The position numbers were made by a program, and so were the translations under genes. Positions 51,610 to 60,447 of a stretch of 64,000 nt of DNA are shown here, one piece after another. The notes beneath the pieces are model-generated. The model had not been told where the DNA came from and made no database searches. It worked only from the letters and a program-made list of their open reading frames with translations. Source of the stretch: Streptosporangium lutulentum (lineage in GTDB: Bacteria > Actinomycetota > Actinomycetes > Streptosporangiales > Streptosporangiaceae). The stretch is taken from NCBI RefSeq assembly GCF_030811455.1, contig NZ_JAUSQU010000001.1, positions 806,001 to 870,000 on the forward strand, in the 5' to 3' direction. Numbering within the stretch: position 1 is the first letter of the stretch; each line of letters begins with the position of its first letter.

Positions 51610-51842
51610 GAAACGGTCTCCTGTCTGGTTCCGCCCCTACCTCTGCGAAAAGCACCTAAGGCAGCGACAGGTGATGCGAGACGCTCGCCAGCGTAGCCAT
51701 CGCCCAGTCTCATGATCGAGCGGTTTTCGCACGGCCGGACCCGGCGGTGGCGGCCCTCCAGATCGGGAAGCACAGGGCACACCCGCTCGTTGTGTGGACG
51801 ACCGGCGATGAGGCCGTGCGGCTCCCGGACCGGTTCGACGGC

Positions 51843-52415
51843 TCACACGTCGTCGAGGCCGAAGGGCGGGAAATAGGGCTCGCTGAGGCGGGTGACCCGA
51901 AGACCGGGGGTCCGCGCGGCGGTGAGGTCGACGTCGACCTCCGCGTGCAGAACGAGCTCGGTGAGGTGATCGAGGGGTGGCAACGACCCGAAGTCACCAT
52001 GCGCCAGAGCGAGAGATGTCAGGCCCACGATGTCCCGCAGGCCCGACAGGTCCTCCACGTCTACATTCGACAGGATGAGTCGGCGAACGGGGGTTCCGCT
52101 CAACTGCCTCACATCCACCCCGGCGGGGCCGCCCAACTGGAGCAGCTGCCACGACCGGCCCGTCAAAGGTCCCAGATCCATGCCGTTCTCGTCCCACAGC
52201 AGCGCCTGTGTCAGGGCCGGCAGCGACCTGACGGGCTCGAACGTCCCCACCCACGCGAAGTCGGTGGTGAGGCGGCGTCGCCGCAGGATCGGACCCGCGG
52301 GCGGGGGCGTGAGGGTGTCGGAGCCGCACAACACCCGCCGCCACACCGGGGAGAGATTGATCCAGAACTCTTCCCAGGCATCGTCCGTGGCGAACGCGCT
52401 CTCGCTACCGGTCAT
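51843..52415 (-). CDS. Leucine-rich-repeat-like small protein
   Basis: A 190-residue protein whose second half shows irregular LRR-like periodicity: VRQLSGTPVRRLILSNVDVE, DLSGLRDIVGLTSLALAHGD, SLPPLDHLTELVLHAEVDVD. The N-terminal part (WEEFWINLSPVWRRVLCGSD) matches no family known to me. Such STM4015/LRR-like proteins occur in polymorphic-toxin immunity clusters. Confidence 0.7.
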   Translation of the reverse strand: MTGSESAFATDDAWEEFWINLSPVWRRVLCGSDTLTPPPAGPILRRRRLTTDFAWVGTFEPVRSLPALTQALLWDENGMDLGPLTGRSWQLLQLGGPAGVDVRQLSGTPVRRLILSNVDVEDLSGLRDIVGLTSLALAHGDFGSLPPLDHLTELVLHAEVDVDLTAARTPGLRVTRLSEPYFPPFGLDDV

Positions 52416-52566
52416 CAGCGCCTTCCCTGTCCCACCACATCAATCGGACGGTGCCGGCTTACCCCTGGGCTTCCCCCTCGTGAGCAGCGCCACTCTGTTC
52501 CGTCAGACCGCGGAGGACGCCGGCAGGCGACGAGAACCGGCGAAGCACGCAGACAACCCCCCGTCC

Positions 52567-54486
52567 TCAGCCGCAGTGGCTCCAGCCGCTCCTCCAGGAC
52601 AGCGAGCCGTGTGAGCCGCCCCAGATGACGCACTTCTTGACGGCGGCAAGCCGTACCGGGCCCGCGTAGGCGGTGAAATTCCCCGGATTGCTCGACGAGG
52701 CGCCGCCCTGTACCTGGAGCACCGCGTTCATCGAGATCTTCGAGGGAAACTCGTACCTGGACATGGTGACGACGCAGTTCTGGCCCGCGGCGGAATTGTA
52801 GAAAAGGTAGATGGTCGCGGCACCGCCGAGCGCGTGTGAGTCGACCTGCGCGTAGCCGCTGCCGCAGACGGCGGAGGCCGTGTAGGGGTTCGGCTTCTGC
52901 GGTGCGGTCGTCGGCTTCACCGTCGGTTTGGCGGTGGCCGTCGGCCTGGAGGTGGCCGTCGGCTTGGCGGTCATCGTCGGTATGCGGGTGGCCGTCGGTT
53001 TCACGGTCGGTTTCACCGTGGGTTTTGATGTCGGCCGGGGAGAGGGGGCCGACACCGTCGACGTCTTCGCCTCCGGCTTCGGGGCCGTGGTCGCCTTTCT
53101 CGTCCGCTGTGGCGACGGCGCCGCCGTGTTCTGGAGCGGGGGAGGAGTGACCTCGTCCAACGGGGATTCGTCGCCGGCCTCCGTGATCTCGGCGGACTTC
53201 TCCACCGGGGACGGGTCGTCGGGGACGAACGTCGGATCCGGCTGTTCCACCGTCGGGGTGGGCGTCTTCATCGAGATCTGCACCGGGGCGTCGGCGTTGG
53301 CCCGGATGACGACCACGGTTCCCGTGGCCGCGGCGAGCGTGGCCACGATCGCGCTTCCCGCGATGAGGAGGCCGAACGGCCGTCGCGCCTTCGGCGTACC
53401 TCGCTGCGGGCCGCCCTGCTGTGGAGGACGGCCCTGCGGGGGATGACCCTGCTGCGGGCCGCCCTGCGGGGGGTGACCCTGTTGCTGCGGATGACCCTGC
53501 TGCGGGTGGCCCTGCGGGGGAGGGCCCTGTTGCTGCGGATGCCCCTGCTGCGGGTTGCCCTGCTGAGGGTTGCCCTGCGGGGGGCCGCCCTGCTGCGGGT
53601 TGCCCGGCTGCGCGGGCATCGGGGCTGAGATCATGGTGGGCGTCGGGCGCCGTACCTGATGGGTGGAGACGGCTCCCATCAGGTAGCTGACCAGTTCCTC
53701 GGCGGTGGGGCGCAGCGCCGGGTCCTTCGACAGGCACGCGGCGACCAGGTCGCGGAGCATGCCCTCCAGTTCGCCCAGGTCCGGCTCCGTGGTCAGGATC
53801 CGGTTCATCACGACGGCGATGGAGTCCTGGCCGAACGCGGGCTTGCCGGTGGCGGCGAAGACCATCGTGACACCCCAGGCGAACACGTCGGCCGCGGACG
53901 TCACCTCGGAGGTTCTCAGCTGCTCGGGGGCGAGGTAGGACGGCGTCCCCATCGCCGTCCCGGTCGCGGTCGTCCCCGGAGAGTCCAGCGCCCTGGCGAT
54001 GCCGAAGTCGATCACCACCGGGCCCTCGGGCCCCATCAGCACGTTGGCGGGCTTGAAGTCGCGGTGCAGGATCCCGGCCCGGTGGATCGCCGACAGGGCG
54101 GTGGCCGTACTGATGGCGAGACGTTCGAGCGCGGCGCCGCGCCGCGGGCCCTCCTTGTCGACCAGCTGGCGCAGGGACGGTCCCGGAACGTACTCGCTCA
54201 CGATGTACGGCTGGCTGCCCGCGAGGTCGGCGTGGAGCACCGAGGCGGTGCAGAACCTGGCCACCCGCTGGGCGACCGACACCTCTCGCAGGAACCGCGT
54301 CCTGGCCTCGGGGTCCGAGGCCAGGCCGTGGTGAAGAAGTTTGACGGCGACCTGCTCGTCCGCCGGGCCCCGGCCGAGGTAGACGATCCCCTGGCCGCCC
54401 TCCCCGAGACGCCCGACCAGCTCGATCGAGCCAAGGCGCCGAGGATCGTCCGCTTTGAGCGGCTGCACTGTATGCCCCCCCGACAA
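52567..54486 (-). CDS. Membrane Ser/Thr protein kinase with Gln/Pro/Gly-rich linker
   Basis: A 639-residue Hanks-type kinase. Kinase domain (about 13-270): GRLGEGGQGIVYLG, VAVKLL with catalytic Lys, GILHRDFKPANVL (HRD), PVVIDFGIAR (DFG), GTPSYLAPEQL. Then a GNPQQG/GHPQQ repeat linker (about 295-365; DNA repeats near 53400-53620), a membrane segment PFGLLIAGSAIVATLAAATG (about 372-392), a Thr/Pro/Lys-rich extracellular spacer and a C-terminal secreted domain (about 550-639) with three Cys (VCGSG, QNCVV, KKCVIW). All catalytic residues are present, so it is an active receptor-like kinase with unknown ligand. Confidence 0.93.
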   Translation of the reverse strand: MSGGHTVQPLKADDPRRLGSIELVGRLGEGGQGIVYLGRGPADEQVAVKLLHHGLASDPEARTRFLREVSVAQRVARFCTASVLHADLAGSQPYIVSEYVPGPSLRQLVDKEGPRRGAALERLAISTATALSAIHRAGILHRDFKPANVLMGPEGPVVIDFGIARALDSPGTTATGTAMGTPSYLAPEQLRTSEVTSAADVFAWGVTMVFAATGKPAFGQDSIAVVMNRILTTEPDLGELEGMLRDLVAACLSKDPALRPTAEELVSYLMGAVSTHQVRRPTPTMISAPMPAQPGNPQQGGPPQGNPQQGNPQQGHPQQQGPPPQGHPQQGHPQQQGHPPQGGPQQGHPPQGRPPQQGGPQRGTPKARRPFGLLIAGSAIVATLAAATGTVVVIRANADAPVQISMKTPTPTVEQPDPTFVPDDPSPVEKSAEITEAGDESPLDEVTPPPLQNTAAPSPQRTRKATTAPKPEAKTSTVSAPSPRPTSKPTVKPTVKPTATRIPTMTAKPTATSRPTATAKPTVKPTTAPQKPNPYTASAVCGSGYAQVDSHALGGAATIYLFYNSAAGQNCVVTMSRYEFPSKISMNAVLQVQGGASSSNPGNFTAYAGPVRLAAVKKCVIWGGSHGSLSWRSGWSHCG

Positions 54487-54585
54487 AACCTGAAAAATGG
54501 TTTATGTGGTGCAGAACGCTACCAGCGTGCGCGGTGATGCGGATGATCTGGGAATATTCTCCTCTTTCGAGGCAAAGATCACCGT

Positions 54586-55947
54586 TTAGATGGCCTTGCC
54601 GGGATTGAGGATGCCGAGCGGGTCGAAGACCTGCTTGATCCCGTGATGGAGCTCCTTGGCGGTGGGTCCCGCTTCAAGGGAGAGCCAGCGCTGCTTCAGC
54701 AGTCCGACACCGTGCTCGCCGGTGAGCGTGCCCCCCGCGGCCAGGGTCTCCCTGAAGACCTCGTCGGCCGCCGCCCACACGTTCGGCGGGGGCTCGGCCA
54801 GGCCGTGGTCGAAGGTGAAGACCGGGTGCAGGTTGCCGTCGCCCGCGTGGGCGACGGTGGCGATCCGCACGTCGTGCCTCACCGCGATGGCCTCGATCTT
54901 CTCGATCATGTACGGCAGCGAGGACCGGGGCACACACACGTCCTCCACCAGGCACTTTCCCATCCGCTCCTTGGCCGGATAGGCCATCCGGCGAATCCCG
55001 ATCAGCTCCTCGGCCTCCTGGACGGACGACGACACCGCCACGAAGGAGGCGCCGTTCGCGGTGCACAGCTCCGACATGCGCTCGGAGACCGCCGGGCCGT
55101 CCGCGGCGTCCGACTGAGCGATCAGCATCGCCCGGGTGGACGGCTCCAGCCCGATGTTCTTCCAGTCGTCGATGGCCTGGAGCGTGTTCCGGTCGAGCAT
55201 CTCCAGCAGCGACGGCTGGCACCCGGCCGCGATGATCGCGGCGACCGCGGCGGCGGCGTCCCTGGGCGAGCCGAACTCCGCCGCGATCGTCGCCGGATAG
55301 ATCAACGGCGCCCGGCGCAGCCGTACGGTGGCCGCCGTGATCACCCCGAGCGTTCCCTCGGATCCGACGAACAACCCGGTCAGGTCGTAGCCCGTCACGC
55401 CCTTCACGGTGCGCCTGCCGGTGTTCAGCACCCGTCCGTCGGCGAGCACGACCTCCAGGCCCAGCGCCGAGTCGCGGGTCACGCCGTACTTCACGCACCG
55501 CAGCCCGCCCGCGTTGGTGGCCAGGTTGCCGCCGATCGTGGAGATCTCGTAGGAGGAGGGGTCGGGGGCGTACATCAGCCCGTGCTCACGGGCCGCCCGA
55601 TCCAGGTCGGCGGTGATGACCCCGGGTTCCACCACGGCGATCTCGTCGGCGGGGGAGAGCTCCGTGATGGCCGTCATCTTGTGCAGCGCCAGCACGACGC
55701 ATCCCTCGGTCGCGGTCGCCCCGCCCGCCAGCCCGGTCCCGGCGCCTCTCGGGACCACGGGCACCCGGTGCGTGGTCGCCCATCCGAGGACGGCGACCAC
55801 GTCGTCCCTGGTCTCCGCCAGCACAACGGCCAGGGGCTTGCCGGGTTCGAGGAAGGTCCGGTCCCGGGCGTAGGAATCGGCCACCTCGGGGTCGGTCACG
55901 ACCTTCCCCGGTGCGAGTAGGGCGACAAGTTCGGCGATAGCAGTCAC
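54586..55947 (-). CDS. FAD-linked oxidase, glycolate oxidase GlcD/D-lactate dehydrogenase type
   Basis: A 453-residue flavoprotein from the GTG at 55947 (normal N-terminus VTAIAELVALLAPGKVVTDP; the upstream extension is non-coding). PCMH-type FAD domain: VPVVPRGAGTGLAGGATATE, STIGGNLATNAGGLRCVKYG, GLFVGSEGTLGVIT. C-terminal substrate domain with VAHAGDGNLHPVFTFD and GTLTGEHGVGLLKQRWL. It oxidises a 2-hydroxy acid (glycolate or D-lactate) and passes electrons to an acceptor. glcE/glcF partners are not adjacent, so it probably acts as a single-subunit enzyme. Confidence 0.92.
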   Translation of the reverse strand: MTAIAELVALLAPGKVVTDPEVADSYARDRTFLEPGKPLAVVLAETRDDVVAVLGWATTHRVPVVPRGAGTGLAGGATATEGCVVLALHKMTAITELSPADEIAVVEPGVITADLDRAAREHGLMYAPDPSSYEISTIGGNLATNAGGLRCVKYGVTRDSALGLEVVLADGRVLNTGRRTVKGVTGYDLTGLFVGSEGTLGVITAATVRLRRAPLIYPATIAAEFGSPRDAAAAVAAIIAAGCQPSLLEMLDRNTLQAIDDWKNIGLEPSTRAMLIAQSDAADGPAVSERMSELCTANGASFVAVSSSVQEAEELIGIRRMAYPAKERMGKCLVEDVCVPRSSLPYMIEKIEAIAVRHDVRIATVAHAGDGNLHPVFTFDHGLAEPPPNVWAAADEVFRETLAAGGTLTGEHGVGLLKQRWLSLEAGPTAKELHHGIKQVFDPLGILNPGKAI

Positions 55948-56275
55948 AAGCGGACTGTACGGCCCGCGCTCGTGACCTTGTGGTTGTTTTCTGCCTGTTT
56001 CGCGTCTTATGTGAGGCCGTTTCCCGGTCCGGAGGCTTTCTCGGCGGCCCGGAGGGGCGGGCGCGCCGCGCCTGCCTGCGGGGACGGCGGCGTCGGCCGG
56101 AACCTTAATGGAAATCATCATCATTTTCTGACAAAGAGTAACTATTACAGTTTTGCAACATCATTTGGCGTCTTTACTGTCGCTTTACCTTCTCCTTTAA
56201 CCTCCCGCTCGGCGCGCCCATCCGGCGCACCCATGTTGTCCGCGCCCGGCGAACCCGGGGCAGGGAGGGGATGCG
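55948..56275. other. AT-rich promoter region before the M6 protease gene
   Basis: A 328-bp gap with an AT-rich block at 56101-56210 (for example atcatcatcattttctgac and ttttgcaacatcatttggc), strongly contrasting with the genome. It probably holds the regulated promoter of the protease. No operator symmetry was recognised. Confidence 0.5.
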
Positions 56276-59056
56276 TTGTCCAGCAGACTCACTAGTGGAG
56301 GCGCCCGCAGGCGCGTTCTCGCGATGGTGCCCGTGCTCGGCCTGGCCGTCGCGGGACTGGCGGCGGGCGGCGCGTCCGCGGAGAGCGACACCTCGGTCGC
56401 GCGCTACCAGCCCACCGCGGCCGACTACTACATCAACTACGCGCCGCCCAGGGACGAGCCGGAGGTCAAGGATCCGGCCGTTCCGTCGTCCAGGGCACGC
56501 AAGATCCGCGCGTCCGAGAAGTTCGACCGGAAGTTCTCCGGCGGCAACCCCGTCGCCGCACGGGTGCTGGCCGCCCGCGAGCGCGAGGCGATCAGGACGA
56601 GGCTCAACCCCGCGGACTTCCTCTTCAAGAAGGCGAAGACCACCACGTCGGCCAAGCTGCTCACCCTGCTGGTGGAGTTCAACGACAAGGCGAACGACGA
56701 CTTCTCCGGATTCTCCCGCCCGGCGAGCGTGACCAGCGACGCGGACGACTGCGTCACCGAGCCGCCGGGCACGCTGCTCAACGGCCCGCTGCACAACAAG
56801 ATCCCCAACCCGGCCACGCTGTCCCACAAGGACAACAACAGCTTCTGGGTGCCGAACTTCAGCCCCGACCACTTCAACAAGATGCTCTACAGCAAGACGG
56901 GCATCACCCAGCGCGTCCGCACCGACCTGACCGACCCCCGGGACGGCCGCAAGGGCATCGACATCTCCGGCCAGACCCTGAAGAACATGTACGAGGAGAT
57001 GTCCAAGGGCGCCTACACGGTCACGGGACAGGCAAGCCCGTGGATCAAGGTTCCGCACTCCGAGGCCTACTACGGCGCGCGTGCCTGCGGCCAGGAGCCA
57101 CAGGCCATGAGCGGCCACCCGGACAACCCGATCGGTCCCGGACGGCTCGCCATCGACGCGGTGAACTCCCTGGCCGCCGCGGACCCGTCCTTCCCGTGGG
57201 CCGACTACGACGCCGAGGACGTCGCCGACTCCGACGGTGACGGGAACTTCGCCGAGCCCGACGGCGTCGTCGACCACCTGGTCCTGGTCCACGCGGGCAA
57301 GGACAAGTCCTCCGACGGCGGCGCCGAGGGCACCTACGCGATCTGGGCGCACTCCAGCGCGGTCGCCGGCGGCTACCAGGTGCCCGGCAAGAACGTGAAG
57401 ATCTCCAACTACATCGTGCAGCCGGAGGACTCCGGCGTCGGCGTCTTCGCCCACGAGTACGGCCACGACCTCGGCCTGCCGGATCTCTACGACACCACGG
57501 GCGCGGCGTCCTCGGCCGTCGACTTCTGGGACCTGATGTCCAGCGGCTCGCACAGCGGCCCGATCTTCCAGTCGATGCCCACCCACATGGGTATCTGGGA
57601 CAAGTGGATCCTCGGCTGGGCCAACCCCAAGGTCTTCAATCCCGGTGACCGCGCCGGGGTGGTGACGGTCGGCCAGGCCTCGCGCACGCCCAGGCTCACC
57701 GAGGACGGCGTCCGGGTGAACCTGGACAGCACCCCGCTCAGAATGATCGAGCCGCACAGCGGGACCAAGATGTGGTGGTCCGGCCTCGACCAGGAGTGGG
57801 CCGACGTCAAGGTCGCCCGCGACATCCAGGTGCCCGCCGGGACCGATCTGAAGTTCTGGCTCTGGAACAACTACGAGATCGAGCAGGACTGGGACTACGG
57901 CTTCATCGAGGTCTCCACGGACGGCGGCGCCACCTGGGCCCAGCAGAAGGTCCGCACCGAGGACGGGACCCTGGTCTCGACCGACGACGACTACACCGAC
58001 CCCAACGGCAACCTCGCCGCCTTCGGCAACAGGAAGTACGGCCTTACCGGCAACACCGACGGCTGGCGGCACGACTACGTCGACCTCACCCCGTTCGCGG
58101 GCAGGAGCGTCAAGCTCCGCCTGACCTACGACACGGACGGGGCCTTCACCCCGCGCGGCTGGCACGCCGACGACTTCTCGCTCACCAACGGCACCCAGAC
58201 CGTCTGGAGCGACGACGTCGAAGGCGGCGGCAACGGCTGGGCGCCCAGCGGCGGCACCTTCACCAACACCCACGGCCAGGGCTGGACCGTCAACGACGGC
58301 CAGCGGGAGATCTCCCGGTTCTACCTGGCCGAGTGGCGCAACTTCGACGGGTTCGACAAGGGCCTGCAGTACACCTACACCACCAACTACTCGCGTGACG
58401 GCGCCTGGAAGGTGGAGAAGGTCAAGTACAACGCCCCCGGCATGCTGGTCTGGTACCGCGACGCGACCTACACCAACAACTCGGTGACCGACAACCTCGA
58501 CCTGGCCCCCAGCCTCGGCGCCAAGGGCAGCCTGCTCCTCGTCGACTCCCACTTCGACCCGCTGCGACGGACCGGGAAGGCCGCGGAGAAGGACCCCACG
58601 CAGACCAAGAACATGCCGGGGCGCCCGCAGACCTCGAACGCCGCCTTCTCCTTCGACAAGACCTACTCCTTCACCGAGTGCTTCGAGGGGCCGGACGAGC
58701 CCTTCAGCGAGTACTGCACCAAGGTGGGCAAGCTGAACGGTGTCCCGGAGTTCACCGACGCCAAGACCTGGTACCCCGGCTTCGAGACGCGCCCCGACGG
58801 CAGCCTGCTCTACCGCGACTTCGACGCCTCGACGGTCGTGCCGTCCAAGGGCGACCAGTCCTACAGCACCCGGATCGTCAACGCCGACGGCAGCCCGGCC
58901 AAGGAGCTGTACGGCCTCGACATGGGCAACGGCCACGTCCTCGGTTCCGGCAACCCCGGCGACGAGGGCAAGGCACTGGGCGTGAAGCTCAAGCTCCTCA
59001 CCCCGCTCCCGGGTGACCTCGGCGCGATCATCCACGTGACCCCGCCCAAGAAGTAA
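56276..59056 (+). CDS. Secreted M6 family metalloprotease (immune inhibitor A)
   Basis: A 926-residue secreted zinc protease. The start is TTG 56276 with GGGAGGGG about 6-8 bp upstream; the ATG at 56271 is in another frame. Signal peptide: RRRVLAMVPVLGLAVAGLAA with cleavage near GASAES. The propeptide has AKLLTLLVEFNDKANDDFSG; the catalytic site is GVFAHEYGHDLGLPDLYD (HExxH plus Asp/Glu, about 386) with SAVDFWDLMSSG downstream. C-terminal beta domains (about 500-800) follow, as in InhA. InhA-type proteases degrade host antimicrobial peptides or environmental proteins. Monocistronic, with a terminator after it. Confidence 0.93.
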   Translation: MSSRLTSGGARRRVLAMVPVLGLAVAGLAAGGASAESDTSVARYQPTAADYYINYAPPRDEPEVKDPAVPSSRARKIRASEKFDRKFSGGNPVAARVLAAREREAIRTRLNPADFLFKKAKTTTSAKLLTLLVEFNDKANDDFSGFSRPASVTSDADDCVTEPPGTLLNGPLHNKIPNPATLSHKDNNSFWVPNFSPDHFNKMLYSKTGITQRVRTDLTDPRDGRKGIDISGQTLKNMYEEMSKGAYTVTGQASPWIKVPHSEAYYGARACGQEPQAMSGHPDNPIGPGRLAIDAVNSLAAADPSFPWADYDAEDVADSDGDGNFAEPDGVVDHLVLVHAGKDKSSDGGAEGTYAIWAHSSAVAGGYQVPGKNVKISNYIVQPEDSGVGVFAHEYGHDLGLPDLYDTTGAASSAVDFWDLMSSGSHSGPIFQSMPTHMGIWDKWILGWANPKVFNPGDRAGVVTVGQASRTPRLTEDGVRVNLDSTPLRMIEPHSGTKMWWSGLDQEWADVKVARDIQVPAGTDLKFWLWNNYEIEQDWDYGFIEVSTDGGATWAQQKVRTEDGTLVSTDDDYTDPNGNLAAFGNRKYGLTGNTDGWRHDYVDLTPFAGRSVKLRLTYDTDGAFTPRGWHADDFSLTNGTQTVWSDDVEGGGNGWAPSGGTFTNTHGQGWTVNDGQREISRFYLAEWRNFDGFDKGLQYTYTTNYSRDGAWKVEKVKYNAPGMLVWYRDATYTNNSVTDNLDLAPSLGAKGSLLLVDSHFDPLRRTGKAAEKDPTQTKNMPGRPQTSNAAFSFDKTYSFTECFEGPDEPFSEYCTKVGKLNGVPEFTDAKTWYPGFETRPDGSLLYRDFDASTVVPSKGDQSYSTRIVNADGSPAKELYGLDMGNGHVLGSGNPGDEGKALGVKLKLLTPLPGDLGAIIHVTPPKK

Positions 59057-59073
59057 CCCGGTTCGCAGGACAG

Positions 59074-59101
59074 GGCCCCGCCGTGACTTCACGGCGGGGC
59101 C
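59074..59101 (+). terminator. Terminator hairpin after the protease gene
   Basis: GGCCCCGCCGTGA (59074-59086) and its exact complement (59089-59101) form a 12-13-bp stem with a very short loop, 18 bp after the stop codon. Confidence 0.8.
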
Positions 59102-59141
59102 TACGATTTGACGGGCAAGTACCCGACCGAAGAGGGGCAGC

Positions 59142-60080
59142 GTGGGAGAGCTTCGAAGCAAGGCCGGGCACACCGAGGCCATCCGGACGGAGGGCAGGGT
59201 CTGCGTGGTCGTCAACACCCGCTCCCGCCGTGGCCGCCTCCGCTACTCCGAGGTGGTCGGCACGCTCAGGGCCGAGGGGTTCGACCCGATCCGCCTGTTC
59301 CCGGTAGACGATCCCAAGCGCCTGCGGGCCACGCTGGAGGAGGCCCTGGACGCCGGGCCCGACCTGCTCGTCGTGGGCGGCGGCGACGGCACGCTCAGCG
59401 CGGCGGTCAAGCACGTCGCCCACCGCGACGTCGCCCTCGGTGTGGTGCCCCTGGGGACCACCAACAACTTCGCCCGCAGTCTCGGCATCCCGCTCGACCT
59501 GCAGGGGGCGATCCGGCTGTTTCGCACCGGCAAGGTCGCCGACATCGATCTGGGGGTGGCCGGAGGCAGGGAGTTCGCGAACCTGGCGAGCTTCGGGGTC
59601 TCGGTCGAGGTGGCGGGCAGGGTCAAGCCCTGGGTGAAGCGCATCCTCGGCCGTCCCGCCTACCCGCTCACCGCCCTGACGATCCTTCCGCGCCACCAGC
59701 CGTTCCGCGCCTTCCTCACCGTGGACGGCCGCCGCCACGAGTTGCTCACCCACCAGCTCAACATCGCCAACGGCCGCTTCCACGGAGGCTGGCAGGTCGC
59801 CAAGGACATCAGCATCGACAACGGCCGGTTGGTCGCCTACCAGCTCGGCTCGGGCAAGCGGCTGCGCCTGCTGGTGGAGACGCTGATCCGCGCCACCACC
59901 GGCCGCTGGCGCAGCCTCGCGGGCGGCCCCTTCGTCATGGGCCGGGAGATGCACCTGGAGACCGACCCTCCGATGACCGCCGACGTCGACGGCGAGGTCC
60001 GCCTGATGACCCCCATCACGATTCGCACCGTCCCAAACGGCCTGCGGGTGATGGTCCCGGCTGATTTCGTCGACTCCTGA
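59142..60080 (+). CDS. Diacylglycerol kinase-family lipid kinase (YegS-like)
   Basis: A 312-residue kinase of the DAGK catalytic family. GTG start with GAGGGG 4 bp upstream. Seen: VVVNTRSRRGRLRYSEVVGT, nucleotide motif DLLVVGGGDGTLSAAV, GVVPLGTTNNFARSLGIPL, the C-terminal substrate lobe and DVDGEVRLMTPITIR with the conserved D-G-E. It phosphorylates a lipid or sphingoid/diacylglycerol-like alcohol; the exact lipid cannot be told. Cytoplasmic face of the membrane. Monocistronic. Confidence 0.9.
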   Translation: MGELRSKAGHTEAIRTEGRVCVVVNTRSRRGRLRYSEVVGTLRAEGFDPIRLFPVDDPKRLRATLEEALDAGPDLLVVGGGDGTLSAAVKHVAHRDVALGVVPLGTTNNFARSLGIPLDLQGAIRLFRTGKVADIDLGVAGGREFANLASFGVSVEVAGRVKPWVKRILGRPAYPLTALTILPRHQPFRAFLTVDGRRHELLTHQLNIANGRFHGGWQVAKDISIDNGRLVAYQLGSGKRLRLLVETLIRATTGRWRSLAGGPFVMGREMHLETDPPMTADVDGEVRLMTPITIRTVPNGLRVMVPADFVDS

Positions 60081-60169
60081 CGGGACCGGCGAGCCGTCCA
60101 CGGTTAGCGTTCTTGATTGGAGTGCATGTTCAGGGGTAGCTGTTCCTTCCGACGAAAATGGAGGACACC

Positions 60170-60325
60170 ATGGCATCCCTTATCGATAAAATTCGGCATT
60201 ACATGAGCACCCCGCAGGGGCGCAGAAATGTCGAGAAGGCCAAATCGATGGCCAAAGACCCGCGTAACCAGCAGAAGTTACGCCAGTTCATGAATCGCTT
60301 TCGTGCGGGCCGGACGCACCACTAG
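60170..60325 (+). CDS. 51-residue basic protein
   Basis: A short gene with a very good ribosome-binding site (GGAGG 5 bp before ATG 60170). Product: MASLIDKIRHYMSTPQGRRN, VEKAKSMAKDPRNQQKLRQF, then MNRFRAGRTHH; highly basic, probably two helices. Codon choice (ATCGATAAAATTCGGCAT) is less GC-biased than its neighbours. The pattern S/T-P-x-G-R-x-x-x-x-K-A is familiar from small actinobacterial helical proteins, but I cannot name a function. The following 122 bp hold no gene. Confidence 0.7.
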   Translation: MASLIDKIRHYMSTPQGRRNVEKAKSMAKDPRNQQKLRQFMNRFRAGRTHH

Positions 60326-60447
60326 CCCCACCTTCCCGGCGAGCACGATCCTCGGTCAGAGGACGGCAGCCGGGCGTCCAGCCCGTTCCCGGCGAGCACG
60401 GCCCCCGGCCCTGCTCGCCGGTGATTACGGCCGGTCCCCTTTTGCAG

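Noticed and set aside
53400..53620. Possible repeat-type CRISPR-like array near 53.5 kb
   Set aside because: The repeats are in frame within the Ser/Thr kinase gene and encode the GNPQQG linker; there are no unique spacers.
56174..59218. 1014-residue minus-strand open frame opposite the M6 protease
   Set aside because: The plus strand encodes a complete protease with signal peptide and HEYGH site; the antisense frame is an artefact of GC3 bias.
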